NCBI GenBank assembly: GCA_017654935.2
Contig: CM065698.1
Location: 1,916,301 to 1,980,300, forward strand
DNA from: Phymorhynchus buccinoides
Taxonomy: Eukaryota; Mollusca; Gastropoda; Neogastropoda; Raphitomidae
Reading direction: 5' to 3'
DNA: 64,000 nucleotides
Shown here: piece after piece, positions 1-10,818 of the stretch
Position numbering within the stretch: the first letter of the stretch is position 1
Layout of the letters: each line of letters starts with the position of its first letter
Translations under genes and position numbers: made by a program
Notes under the pieces: model-generated
Databases searched by the model: none
What the model was told of the DNA's origin: nothing
Seen by the model: the letters and a program-made list of their open reading frames with translations, nothing else

Positions 1-425
1 TCTCTTTTCTAATGACTTTTTTTTGGTGTCCGCCTGCGTTTAGACCAAATCGTTTGCACGAAATATTCGCAACACAAGCCTTTTTATTTTTTATTTTTTT
101 AAATTTTATACAGTTTATCTAAAGGAGTTTCGCTCACAACAAAGGAAATAGCTCCATTTTTTTGGTTAATGCATTACAAAAAAACAACAACCGCTTCAAC
201 CACAATGAGTGGCTTCTCTCTCAGGCATCTCCGCCAAGGAGGAATCGCCGTTTTGTCGGTTTAATTTCTAAGAAACCACAGCAAAGTGAGTGTTCCGATC
301 CTTGAAAAGACTGTCGTTCTGGTGATCTCGACGAGTTTCTCGCAAAAACTCATCCGTCAGGGTGCACCTTTAAAGACAGTCAACACGGCCAATCGCTTTG
401 GGAGAGTTTAGTCTAATTTACTTAT
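1..425. other. Intergenic, no gene recognised
   Basis: AT-rich single-copy-looking sequence with short poly-T and poly-A runs. No reading frame, repeat or splice-site arrangement that I can support as a gene. Confidence 0.5.
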
Positions 426-471
426 TACTACTACTACTACTACTACTACAACTACTACTACTACTACTACA

Positions 472-525
<54 letters not shown>
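426..525. repeat. (ACT)n trinucleotide microsatellite
   Basis: About 100 bases of ACT repeats with two interruptions by CAACT. A simple-sequence tract with no coding support. Confidence 0.97.
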
Positions 526-526
<1 letters not shown>

Positions 527-1060
527 GGGTTGACTGTCTAACACGCGCTCATGGTTACCCGCCCAGCGTGTGTGTGTGTACTCAGGGATTTATATCAGCC
601 TGGTTTCCCTTCTTCTTACTTCTCACCAGGTATCTCGACATGACTTGGACCAGACCGTTTCACTTTTCACAAAGATAATGTCGACACTTATAGCACTGTT
701 TCGAAATGAAAACGGAAGTAACAGACGAGTTGTGTGCCCGTTAGGACACTTAGTTCCGGTTAGGAAATGCTGTCAACGCGGCTTGGCTGCTCCGTAATTG
801 AAATAGAGGGGTGTTGAATTGCTCAGTTATCAGTTTGTAGATTTAATGATATTAAGTCCTGTTTCATATTTCTTTCTTAAAGTGTTTACATTCGTTGACT
901 ATAAACAGTTATGTTCTTATTTGTTTACTTGATACGACCACATTAATACCCCAAGACATGAAGACAAGAACAAAATATAGTTGTTGAAGGTAGGCAACTT
1001 CCATTTTTGGCTCACGTCGTTTTTTAAAACAAAGTGAGTCTATAGTATCGTACATGTTCG
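526..1060. other. Intergenic, no gene recognised
   Basis: Contains a 75-codon open frame at 570-797 with no recognisable domain, no splice context and no internal signs of coding selection. I see nothing else. Confidence 0.45.
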
Positions 1061-1065
1061 GTTGT

Positions 1066-1136
<71 letters not shown>

Positions 1137-1143
1137 TGTGTGT
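1061..1143. repeat. (GT)n microsatellite
   Basis: About 80 bases of nearly uninterrupted TG dinucleotides, bounded by mixed sequence. Confidence 0.97.
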
Positions 1144-1180
1144 TGCGTCCGTGGCCCCGACCTTTAACCTTAACTCAAAC

Positions 1181-1570
1181 CTTAACGTTGTCATTTTCTC
1201 TAAACATATAAGGCGTTAGAGGGTTAAAGTTAGCAGGATACTTGATTTTGACGTGAGCCTTCAAGTCACGACGATCAAAGCAGTCAGATACATTGATAAA
1301 GAACAAAATAAAGATAATCATTTGTTGCAGAGATTACTGTTGTGCAACCTTTAACCTTGACTCAGTCACACTCTTCAAACTAAAGAAGACTCTCACTCTC
1401 CACTGAAACTTTAACGTTGTCATTTTCTCAAAAAAACATAAGATGTTAGAGGGTTAAAGTTAGCAGGATACTTGATTTTGACGTGAGCCTTCAAGTCATG
1501 GCGATCAAAGCAGTCAGATACATCGGTAAGGAACAAAAGAAAGAAAATCATTTGTTGCAGAGATTACTGT
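1181..1570 (+). repeat. Direct duplication, two copies of about 160 bp
   Basis: 1181-1340 and 1410-1570 align nearly end to end at an offset of about 230 bases. Shared features include GTTGTCATTTTCTC near the start, GTTAGAGGGTTAAAGTTAGC in the middle and GCAGAGATTACTGT at the end. The roughly 70 bases between them are not duplicated. Origin unknown; no TIRs were recognised. Confidence 0.85.
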
Positions 1571-2162
1571 CCGAGTGTGTGCGTTGACGGCCCAGTTGTT
1601 TAGCTTTATTTGCGCCTTTGAGTAACGGTTGTTCGTGTTCATTTGCACATCATCTCTGCGCACAACTTAGCCTACTGCACTTCCGGCAACAAGGCCTAGG
1701 CCTAGAGTCCATGCCTTACCTCATAATCAAGACGACGTACTTAACATTTAGCCCACATTCATTTCAGTCTTGAAAAAAAATATACGGAAAATCCAGGGTT
1801 CGTCGATTTCACTGCCTTCGACGTACGAATCCTTTGTTAGGCCTAGACGATTGATCACCATGTGCAAAGACTGTACAGGGGAAGATAAACATGGATGAGC
1901 TTGCTGGCTGTGACCTTGACCTTTGCTTTGTGGCAGAGGGGGGGGGGGGGATTAACGAAACGAAAATAAAATATTAGGACTAATATAAAATATCTTACAG
2001 AAATGTAGATGATGTGGAACAAGTTTTCATCGCATGAACAATCAGTTTAAAACAGTAACAGATCACGCAACTTCAATTATTAATTTTCTAAGAGTAAGAG
2101 GCTTAGACCCACAGGCAAAGACTAGGCCTACTACAGGTGTCCGTAGACCCCCCTTACCCCGG

Positions 2163-2163
<1 letters not shown>
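1571..2163. other. Intergenic with a 13 nt poly-G
   Basis: No gene recognised. A G13 tract lies at 1938-1950. The sequence ends at the long G run beginning at 2164. Confidence 0.45.

Positions 2164-2201
<38 letters not shown>
2164..2201. repeat. Poly-G homopolymer, 38 nt
   Basis: An uninterrupted run of G. Its length is likely unreliable in the assembly, and the Gly-rich ORF across it is an artefact. Confidence 0.9.
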
Positions 2202-2202
<1 letters not shown>

Positions 2203-2426
2203 TTGGTCACTATGTTTTTTCTGAAAGCTTGGTCAATATGCTTTTCAATTTTACTTGTTTGCCAAAAATAAAAATAGGGCTCCACTATGTTACATGCGCA
2301 TACATATAATTAAATTTTAAAGAAAGGGGTAGGGGTGCATAGAAATAATTTTAATTTACACAGTAAAATAAAAATTAATTCTGTTTTCAGATGCACAAGT
2401 GTCTACATAACAGTATTCTCTCTATA

Positions 2427-2462
2427 CAGGCATGGGAATTGTCATGGGAATTCCCATGCCTG
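2427..2462. repeat. Perfect 14 bp inverted repeat (hairpin)
   Basis: CAGGCATGGGAATT (2427-2440) is followed by an 8 nt spacer and its exact reverse complement (2449-2462). Pairing continues outward imperfectly through TATA/TATA. It could be a cruciform, or the end of a foldback or MITE element whose partner I did not find. Confidence 0.8.
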
Positions 2463-2949
2463 CTATAGTAATAAAAATCAGACGTGAGCCTTGCAGGCTT
2501 TGCCTCTTGTTTAATTCTAATTTTGAACCGGAACTACCCCAAACCGACTTCAAGACGAGACAGTAGGGAAAGATAACCCCAAAAGACCGAATTATGAAAC
2601 AGTAGGTCAAAGGAAGAAAATAAAAAAAAGTTGTCAATGAAAAATAAATGAGGTAGGCGCTGCGCTTGCGGCGACGCGCTCTCCAAGCGGGGGAGAGCAG
2701 CCCGAATTTAAAAGAGATAGGTCTTTATGACTATGATATATACCAAAAGTACCTTGACCCATTCTTTACACAGTCGAGCCTCATCCAATTATTTTACGGA
2801 TGTGTTCTGATGGAGAGAGCTGCTCTAATAATGTCCTGACCAACACTGCAGGTGTCTGTATGACCTCTCGGAACATGCTTTTACGTATCGTGTGCGCCAA
2901 GATCAAGTCATGCTAGTTATTAACCTTAGACTAAGCCCAGGAACAGTAA
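2463..2949. other. Intergenic, no gene recognised
   Basis: AT-rich sequence with a GC-rich patch near 2655-2705. No supported feature. Confidence 0.4.
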
Positions 2950-3700
2950 CGTTAGGCATTCTGTGCGCGCAGCCCGACCAAGGAACACTAAAACTGGGCG
3001 TTTTGTGTGCGCAACTGTCCCAGGAACGCTAATGTTTGGCGTTTTGTGTGCGCAACTATCCCAGGAACGCTCATGTTAGGCGTTTTGTGTGCGCAATTAT
3101 ATCTAGGAACATTAACGTTAGGCGTTTTATGTGCGCAGCTAGAACACAGGAACGCCATGGTAGGCGTTGTGTGTGAGCAAGTCTCAGGATTACTATTAGT
3201 TAGGCGTTTTGTGTGCGCAATCAAGAACGCTAATGTTAGGCGCTTTGTGTGCGCAATTATATCCAAGAACGCTAATGTTAGGCGGGTTTTTTTGCGTAAC
3301 TATCCCAGGAATGCTAAAGTTAGGCGCTTTGAGCGCGCAATTTTATCCAAGAGCGCTAAAGTTAGGCGTTTTGTGTGCGCAACTCCCCCAAGAACACTAA
3401 CACAGGGCGCTTTGTGTAGGGAACTATATCTAGGAACACTAACGTTAGGCGTTTGTTGTGCGAAGTTCAAGCCAAGAACACTAGAACTAGGCGTTTCGTG
3501 TGCGCAATTTACCGAAGAACGCTAACATCTGGACGTTTTGTGTGCGTAACGATCACAAAAGTTAGGCGTTTTCTATGCGCAGGTCCATCAACGAACCCAA
3601 AAACTGTGCAGGTTTTTTTGGTGCGCGATTCGACCCAGGAACCCCTAAAGTTAAAGCGTTTTGTGTGCGCAAATCGGCCAGGAACACTTTTTAAGCGCCT
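2950..3700 (+). repeat. 41-42 bp diverged minisatellite
   Basis: About 18 degenerate units share the core TTAGGCGTTTTGTGTGCGCA followed by a variable stretch ending AGGAACGCTAA. Successive GGCG starts at 2997, 3038, 3079, 3121 and 3163 give periods of 41, 41, 42 and 42. Because 42 is a multiple of three, open frames appear on both strands (3007-3525 plus, 2988-3266 minus), but they drift frame between units and have no recognisable domain. I read them as repeat by-products. Confidence 0.88.
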
Positions 3701-3764
3701 CAATCTTTCCCGTCTCGTCCTTGGATAGGCATGAACAACGAACTCATTTTATCAGCAGCTACTG

Positions 3765-3790
3765 AGGTACAAGGGTTCGAATCCCAGCGA
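3765..3790 (+). other. tRNA-like B-box (possible SINE relic)
   Basis: GGTTCGAATCC at 3774-3784 matches the RNA polymerase III B-box consensus and is flanked by GGG/CCC that can form a T-stem. No convincing A-box or tRNA fold lies upstream, so this is at most a decayed tRNA-derived SINE and could be chance. Confidence 0.3.
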
Positions 3791-4527
3791 AGTTAACGGT
3801 TAAATCCAGCCCCCTGAATGCCTTCTCAGCCCCCAACTCCATTCAGCCCCGTAATCCCCCCCTGTGGCTTTCGACTACACCAATATAATGGTCACGAGCC
3901 CACAAGGTTTAGTTTCTCTAGATAACGGTCGCCGCGCGAATAACGCTTACGCCAAAAGGGGCCTAAGAAACACCCTAAACGTTTGCTAAGCTCAGATAAC
4001 TCTTTAAGCTTACTCTTCATTTTTGGGAGAGAGAGAGAGAAAAGGGTTGCTATCATAAGGGAGATAAATCAAACCTCTCTGTTAGTTTGCACAATGTTTT
4101 CGATTTCAACCACGTCTATTTGTGTGCAGAAAATTAAATCTGCACTATAGTATATTATGCCATCTAACATGATGGACATTTAGATAAGAGCACTCCAAAA
4201 CACTTGTGCTCGTTTAATTTGCTAAAATCATCCCATATTTTTCCACGATAGACTAAAGAATATTTTGCTGTGGCAAGCTTGTTGTTTTGGTCTTCCATTT
4301 TTAAAGTTCAAGTCTCGTCACGCGAGATATATTAAAAAAAGCCGGAAGTATTGATGTTTCCCATGATCCTTCAAATAGTTTGTCGCTTGCTATATATAGT
4401 ACCTCGATAGCAGCCACAAAACGTTTTCGACAAACGTCGGCAAAAGAGGTGTTTCCTAGTACCGTTTTTGCCGATTTGCGCTCACGCTACGCTACGTAAC
4501 GTTAGCCCTTGTGAAACGGACCCTGCT
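3791..4527. other. Intergenic, no gene recognised
   Basis: Mixed sequence with a short GA run near 4026-4041. No supported coding or RNA feature. Confidence 0.4.
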
Positions 4528-4541
4528 TTCTCTCTCTCTCT

Positions 4542-4589
<48 letters not shown>

Positions 4590-4663
4590 GTCTCTCTCTC
4601 TCTCTCTCTCTTCTCATTCTCTCTCTCTCTCTCTCTCTGTACTCTCTCTCTCTCTCTCTGACA
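4528..4663. repeat. (CT)n microsatellite
   Basis: Long CT-dinucleotide tract with TGT interruptions. The overlapping Ser/Leu ORFs are simple-sequence artefacts. Confidence 0.97.
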
Positions 4664-4855
4664 TATATAGTTGCATCTAGACCCTCATTAGTACAGGACT
4701 AACACAATCATAAGGTGAGAGGGTTGTCTGACTATTGGACTCAATTAGCTCTCACTAACAAAGCTGGCCAATCAAGGGAACATTGATCATGTCCATTATT
4801 AATCGCCCTGTCTAACTGGGTTGGTACAGAATATAATATAGCGGCATCAGTCATA

Positions 4856-4858
<3 letters not shown>

Positions 4859-4928
<70 letters not shown>
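4859..4928. repeat. (GA)n microsatellite
   Basis: About 70 bases of GA repeats, directly abutting a GAAT tetranucleotide run that appears to be the tail of a minus-strand retroposon. Confidence 0.95.
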
Positions 4929-4933
<5 letters not shown>

Positions 4934-5279
4934 TGAATGAATGAATTTTATTTATAGAGGTTCCCCGTGGGGATACCGGGGGTCTTTCGTACAAATAGTT
5001 CCCCCCACCTTCTGGAAGTTCTGTGCTTGTAACTTCCTCTAATCTGTCACTCTTTTTGACTCTGCCTTTTCCCTTTGCTTTTTTGTCATCTACTATCTTT
5101 TTGCCTTATTGGCCCTATTTCCCTGCCTTTTTTTCAAAAAAATCATTCCAAATAAATTTTCTCCTTTGAGCTCCTCCGAAATCGGAATGTGTCGGCTGTA
5201 CGCTAGCGGGGAGACCAGTGAAAACTGAAAACCGGACACATACGTACCTTACCCATTATGGCCATGGAACGCAGAAGAA
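4929..5279 (-). mobile_element. Retroposon 3' end with (ATTC)n tail
   Basis: Read on the minus strand, the segment ends CCTCTATAAATAAAATTC followed by (ATTC)n. The same terminal motif with an (AATC)n tail closes the plus-strand element at 60962-61140. A short tetranucleotide tail is typical of some LINE and SINE families. No coding part is present, so this is a 5'-truncated copy or a SINE; the 5' limit is uncertain. Confidence 0.55.
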
Positions 5280-5446
5280 GAATTTATAGAGGGTAATAGA
5301 GTAAGCAATAACATGCCTTTTTTTTTACATCCAGCCCTCTGGAAAAATAATATATATATAAAAGTAGAAAATAGAAAACGAAAATAAGCACAAAGTAATA
5401 TAAAGCATGCAAAATACATCCCTATATTGTAACACATCAATAACTA
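5280..5446 (-). mobile_element. Retroposon 3' end fragment, copy of 60962-61130
   Basis: The reverse complement matches 60962-61130 almost base for base, from TTATTGATGTGTTACAATAT through CAGAGGGCTGGATGTAAAAA to CCCTCTATAAAT. The tetranucleotide tail is missing. Two copies in opposite orientation about 55 kb apart establish an interspersed family. No protein-coding part is seen. Confidence 0.8.
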
Positions 5447-5503
5447 TATGCATTCAAAACAGCCCTCCATAAACACCTCCACCAGCCCACCCTGTCTCAG
5501 TCA

Positions 5504-5520
5504 CCCCCCCCCCCCCCCCC
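5504..5520. repeat. Poly-C, 17 nt
   Basis: Uninterrupted homopolymer. Confidence 0.9.
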
Positions 5521-5739
5521 TTGCCCCATCCTCACATCAAACTAAATTAGCGAACTAGGGGCCATAGATCAAAGTAGCGGTAAATGAAGGGCAGGAGCTG
5601 TGCCGGTCGGGGTTTGACCCCGGAGGCCGCTACGGTAGCCGGATTGGTCCTGCCTAGATACTGCGAAAGGTCTGTGGTCCTTCTCTACATGCAACATGTG
5701 TGGCCTTACTGTCACACATCTCGTCTTTCCCTCACACGT

Positions 5740-5762
5740 CCCCCCCCCCCCCCCCCCCCCCC
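5740..5762. repeat. Poly-C, 23 nt
   Basis: Uninterrupted homopolymer; length probably approximate in the assembly. Confidence 0.9.
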
Positions 5763-6032
5763 TTATAAAATTGATTTCCTTAAAGTTATAAATCTATTTT
5801 ACAAAATTGGCCTTTTACATCATATAGCAAACGGAGTATCACAATACTAAATTCCTGACTATCTTGGCTCCATCTTTTCCCAATAATATTTCATCCTATC
5901 TCACTATCTACCCTATCTTTGCTGAACTTATTTTCTTTCTTTTTCGTACTACCCTCTAAAGTGCAGCAGAATCTTCAGCGTGATGCGAAGAAGAAGACGA
6001 CATTATTAACATTCAAAATTTGGGAAGTAATC

Positions 6033-6035
<3 letters not shown>
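5763..6035. other. Intergenic, no gene recognised
   Basis: AT-rich; the open frame starting at 5919 only becomes long by crossing the GA tracts that follow. Confidence 0.4.
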
Positions 6036-6076
<41 letters not shown>

Positions 6077-6126
6077 TGTATATGAGTGTGTTGTGTGTAT
6101 ATGTGAGAGAGAGAGAGAGAGAGAGA
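6036..6126. repeat. Two (GA)n tracts
   Basis: GA repeats at 6036-6074 and 6102-6126, separated by a GTATATGAGTGTG-type spacer. Confidence 0.93.
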
Positions 6127-7420
6127 GGCTCTTGGGTAAGAGTCATCACGTGACATCAGCGGGTTTTTTTCAAACCAAAATGGTAGATGGGAAGGACATG
6201 GGAATCAGTCCGCGCAGAACATTCTTTGTTTTGAATCCACGTGGCTATATCTCTCCTTTCTTCAGCATGGTCCATCCAAGGGAATCTGGGTGGTGTGCCA
6301 TAGGAATCTCACGGTGAGTGCATGGCAGATTATGGTGAAATATTGTAAAAAAAAAAATTAAAAAATTACACGGCCCGTTCTTTGTTTCTGAAGTAGTGAA
6401 AAGCATTGCGTCAGTCTGCGCCACCGCTAGCGGTGTGTCTATACACCGGAAAATGCCGAATATACCGGACAATGCCGAATAGTGATGGCAGAATGGTCAA
6501 AACATACGCAAAAATGCCGAATGGTGAAGGCAGAATGATCAAAACACGGAATGGTAGGGTTGAATTATGAAAACATTCCACAGAACCCCCCCAATTTATT
6601 ACAATGGAAAGTGAATAACCGAATAGCAAAGTGATTAAGTCATTAACACGGTACCGATGACACATTTCTGTAGTTTGGCTATCCTGCACTCTAGTACTAG
6701 AATAGCATTCACGTCATACCGCATCAACGTTTTTACAAACTAAACAACGAGCGCATGCGGTACGAGCACATCAGCGCTCAACATAAATCAAAGAACTCGA
6801 TCAGTAGATGTCAATGGGTAGCTTAGGAAGATAAATTGACTGCCAGAGGGCAGTCCAACCGTTAGGGGCTTATCACGCGCTATTCTTAGTTGGGCGTAGT
6901 GAGAGAGAGGGAGAGGGTGGGCACAGGGCACGTAGCGACCTAGGCCTGGGCCGCGTGTAATTTTTTATTTGAATGTATTTTTCATCATTTTCCAGTGTTT
7001 AGACACACCCGTCCGGCAGCTTCATTAATGCTGGGCATGTCAGAAATAGGAACACTGAAACAGTCCTCTCTCTCTCTCTCCTCATTATTTTGTATGAAAT
7101 CTAATTATTATGTATTTAATTATTAATCATTTATTTATTCATTATTTCATAAAATTCATTCATCTATGATTTATTTCTGTCTTGGCACTGCGTGGTGACC
7201 TTCGCTTTCTTTTCTTTTTTCCCCATTATATCGGCAGTCTTCAACCCCTTGAAGTTGGTCGATTGACTGAAAGAAAAAGAAGTTTGAAAATTGAATGGAT
7301 TTCAATATGAATATAATGCAAGGGAGGCAATTCATACAGTGGCAATTCTGCAAGCAATGCTAGTGCCCTCCCTCTTGTTCTGTTGATACTTATAATACTT
7401 GATAGGGACGCTGTGAATAT
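6127..7420. other. Mostly unannotated; one weak exon-like segment
   Basis: 6180-6302 reads ATG in a good Kozak context through 41 codons to a GTGAGT donor-like site, but no domain or second exon was recognised. 6430-6560 contains several imperfect ATGCCGAAT motifs. The remainder shows nothing I can support. Confidence 0.3.
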
Positions 7421-7745
7421 ATCTCTCTCTCTCTCTCTCTCTCTCTGTATGTGCCATTGTAAGTGTATGTCTGTGTAACTAGTGTTTGTTACGAATGTGC
7501 ATTTGTGTACATGTATATGTGTGCGCTCGTGTGCACATGAGTGATGTGCTTGTGTGTGTGTGTGCATTTGTGCTTGCATAGTATGAGTGTACTTGTGTGT
7601 GTGTGTACATGTGCATATATGTGCTTGTGTATGCGTGCTTATGTCACTGTGCATGTTCGTTTGTGTGCATGCGTGTATGCATGCATGTGTCCATGTGTGT
7701 GTGTGTGTGCTCACATGAGCGTGCATGTAATGTGTGTTTGACTGT
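7421..7745. repeat. CT tract and degenerate GT-rich low-complexity region
   Basis: (CT)n at 7421-7446, then about 250 bases of degenerate TGTG/CATG-rich sequence. The ORFs here (His/Thr- or Cys/Val-rich) are simple-sequence translations. Confidence 0.9.
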
Positions 7746-7758
7746 GTGTGCATACATG

Positions 7759-8258
7759 CAGCGGTTCCGCTAGCCTACCAAAAGTTTCGGTGGACAGTAC
7801 AGGCAACAGGAAAATATTCTGGTACTGGCCATCACACAGCCGGTGCAATCAAACTTCGCTGTGCAGAAAATATCTGTACATAGATCTATGCGATCCTAAT
7901 GCGTCATTGTATGTTGCCTTTTAAGACCAAGTTACGTCACTTTTGTGATGTTGTCGTCATCATCAGACAAACAGAACGACAGAAAGACGTCAGAGGGGGG
8001 TATACAGATAAGAAACCGGAAAGCAGAGAGCAGGAAGCCCACAAGCGGGAACACAACCTTGCTATTTATTTACGTAAGCATGATGCAAAACTTTTATCGC
8101 GCATCTGCCTGACGTAGGTGTGTGACGCAGGGTCTTTCCTTACCAGCTCGAAAGAAAGTCTCAGGTACCGGTACGCGATACCGATGATTCATTTTTATCG
8201 GTACTAGACCAAAAAATATCGGTAAAAACCGGCATATGTCGGTCTAACGGAACCTCTG
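7759..8258 (+). mobile_element. Non-autonomous hAT-like transposon, 500 bp
   Basis: The left end is CAGCGGTTCCGCTAGCC and the right end, reverse complemented, is CAGAGGTTCCGTTAGACC: a TIR of about 17 bp beginning CAG. The 5 bp ACATG directly flanks both ends (7754-7758 and 8259-8263). CGGTAC/ATCGGTA motifs recur near the right end and may be subterminal transposase sites. No transposase is encoded. hAT elements usually give 8 bp TSDs, so the superfamily is tentative; the boundaries are well supported. Confidence 0.75.
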
Positions 8259-8969
8259 ACATGTGTGTGTGGCGTGTGTGTTGATCCATGTGTGTGTGCA
8301 TGCACATAGATCTGCATCATGTGTGTATGTGTTCAACCTGACAGCAGCCCACTTTTGATTTGACAAAACTAGAATGTAGTTATTTTGCACAGGACAAGTG
8401 AATCCATTGGACAAATTAGAACAGTTTTCCTTACAGCTTAATTTTACATTATATTACATATTACCAATATGTCAACAAGAGCGTGTGCAAAGTTTTTGAC
8501 CTTTTCCCCCTTTTTTCCATCAGGCCAAGTTAGCTCAGAGACCAGCCACATGATTCTTAAAAAACCAAAATGGCCGACTACGATGTTTGAAGACCTCACT
8601 GTTGACCTTCGACATGAATCAAAATGACGCTTCCCTGCTTCCACATCATCTGACAAGGCAGTCCTGTTGAACTGAGCTGTGTGCCAGACAAACCCCAACA
8701 CACGGGACCATTGGTGAGTGCACTGCTATGAGATTGTAAAACTTTTAACATTTCTAAGAAAAATGTTTGTACTTGATGTAAGGGAGGCAATGGATGCTTC
8801 AGCTGACTTAATTACTTCCCTTTCTTAATTAAATAGAAGGCAAAATCTATTCTTGCTGCACATGGGAGAGAGAGAGAGCGAGCAGTTTGTCGTTGCCAAG
8901 AAGCTGCCTTCAACGGGGCTTAATGCAACTTCTTGTTACATGAAAGGGCAATAATTTTATGATTGCATC
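8259..8969. other. Intergenic, no gene recognised
   Basis: GT-rich at its start, then mixed sequence. ORFs at 8444-8790 on the minus strand show no recognisable features. Confidence 0.4.
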
Positions 8970-8981
8970 GACCACGCCACT

Positions 8982-9301
8982 ACAATGATGATCTACACTA
9001 CAGGGCCTCAGTCGTCAACACCAAGTGATATTATTCAGACTGAGAACAGGCCATTGCCAACTCCTGTCACATCCTGTCACACACAAGTGAGTGCCCCTGT
9101 GGTACTGACATCCAGACTCCTGAGCATATCCTCCAAGACTGCTTACTTACCAAAACATTCGGTGTCAAACCTGGCCGGTGAGAGTGGAGCTCCAGGAGAA
9201 GCTGTGGGGACCAACAAAGGCGCTACAAAAGACAGCAGACTTCGCCATCGGGACTGGACTAAAGATTTAAACATGGCCACTGGGAAAAGAAAGAAGAAGA
9301 A
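8982..9301 (+). pseudogene. 5'-truncated LINE, C-terminal ORF2 fragment with TSD
   Basis: Reading across at least two frame changes, the plus strand gives LFRLRTGHCQLLSH, then SECPCGTDIQTPEHILQDC, then KLWGPTKALQKTADFAIGTG ending at TAA 9268-9270. An RTGHC motif, a Cys-x-Cys...TPEHILQ-x-C knuckle and a TADF-x-x-x-TGL ending are typical of the tail of one class of non-LTR retrotransposon ORF2. The element ends in an AAGAAGAAG tail. The 12 bp GACCACGCCACT is duplicated exactly at 8970-8981 and 9302-9313. It is therefore a short 5'-truncated retroposition product and cannot be functional. Confidence 0.9.
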
Positions 9302-9489
9302 GACCACGCCACTTTCTGACCTAGTGATGAGTCAGGGCTAGATAATGCTACTACTTAGTGACAAGCAAGGAGGTTAATCTTATGTAGGTGGCGCACACGT
9401 TTCACTGCACAAAATGGGCAGATAATTTTCAGTATAAACTAATAAAGCCTCATTGAAACACCACCTGGTGTCAAGAACTAAGGATCAAA

Positions 9490-9930
9490 ATTCCACCTAA
9501 ACCCATTTGTACTGCAGTATGTGTGTGTAGTTCCATAACTCCACCTAAACCCATTTGTACTGCAGTATGTCACTATGTGTGTGTAGTTCCATAACTCCAC
9601 CTAAACCCATTTGTACTGCAGTATGTGTGTGCAGTTCCATAACTCCACCTAAACCCATTTGTACTGCAGTATGTGTGTGCAGTTCCATAACTCCATATAA
9701 ACCCATTTGTACTGCAGTATGTGTGTGCAGTTCCATAGCTCCACCTAAACCCACTTGTACTGCAGTATGTGTGTGCAGTTCTGTAACTCCACCTAAACCC
9801 ATTTGTACTGCAGTATGTGTGTGCAGTTCCATAACTCCACCTAAACCCATTTGTAATGCAGTATGTGTGTGCAGTTCCATAACTCCACCTAAATCCATTT
9901 GTACTGCAGTATGTGTGTGTGCAGTTCCAT
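9490..9930 (+). repeat. 48 bp minisatellite, 9 units
   Basis: The unit contains CCACCTAAACCCATTTGTAC then TGCAGTATGTGTGTGCAG. Nine tandem copies are nearly identical; the second has a small insertion. Since 48 is a multiple of three, there are matching open frames on both strands (9555-9932 plus, 9545-9937 minus), which are by-products. Confidence 0.96.
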
Positions 9931-10427
9931 AAAGCAAAAGAGTGCTCTCCCTTTCACTATAGGAATGAATGCTGTGAAGCGATTTGTGTGTTGGCTTTCC
10001 TTGGCTAAAAGACTCCAGGGATCTTCCGAACAGTGAAGCACTTGAACACTATGGTACAAGTGCATCAACTATCCACGGATGAGAACATTGTGTGTGTGAC
10101 CGGTTTTGATTACCCCCCACGTGCACGTGGGCTGCCACACTCCAACTTCGGAGGATTTGGGGGACTGATGATGTTATGCTAGGAGCTTGTTATGGCTAAA
10201 GACAATCCCCGCATAACTATGTATAACATAACATTTTGATGTATGTAGCCTTGGTGTTCTAGCCTATGTCAATTGATCAGATCTGCCTTAAGCCAAGGCG
10301 TATTTGTGTGTGTGAAACAATTTATTTTTTCAGTTGTAGAACCTCAACAGCCGGAACAATGGAACCAAATGTATACATTGGCAGAAATTCCCCCAATGTC
10401 ATAGCATGTAATGATGCACGTTATTTC
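9931..10427. other. Intergenic, no gene recognised
   Basis: Mixed sequence between two tandem arrays; no supported feature. Confidence 0.4.
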
Positions 10428-10818
10428 ATAGTTACCAAACACTTTATGTTTAAAGCAAATGTTGTCTTTGTTACAGAAGGAATACGTCATAATGATCTTC
10501 TGCCTACAGCAGTCATACGTCAACACCTCAGCAGGCATGCACACAATGGCATTGTTAACGTTGCCAAACATTCAATGTTAAATACAAATGGTTTGGTCTT
10601 TGTTACAGAAGGAAAATGTTATAATGATCTGCCTACAGCAGTCGTATGTCAACACCTCAGGAAGAATGCACACAATTGCATTGTTGACGTTGCCAAACAT
10701 TCAATGTTTAATACAAATGGTTTGGTCTTTCTTACAGAAGGAAAATGTCATAATGATCTTCTGCCTACAGCAGTCGTATGTCAACACCTCAGGAAGAATG
10801 CACACAATGGCATTGTAG
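10428..10818 (+). repeat. 132 bp tandem array, block 1 (about 3 diverged units)
   Basis: Units share TTTGTTACAGAAGG, a stretch around CTTCTGCCTACAGCAGTC, then GTCAACACCTCAG and ATGCACACAATGGCATTGTT. Lengths are close to 130 bp and the units are more diverged than those of block 2. Each contains a polypyrimidine-AG (TTTGTTACAG) that resembles a 3' splice site, but no exon structure is supported. The 223-codon frame at 10266-10937 reads across these units. Confidence 0.9.

Noticed and set aside
5584..5660. tRNA-like GC-rich hairpins (GGGGTTTGACCCC, GCTACGGTAGC, GGCAGGA/TCCTGCC)
   Set aside because: Arm spacing does not fit a tRNA cloverleaf on either strand and no A-box/B-box pair is in the right place.
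6180..6302. Possible first exon: Kozak ATG, 41 codons, then GTGAGT
   Set aside because: No domain, no downstream exon and a neighbouring GA microsatellite; a donor match this short is common by chance.
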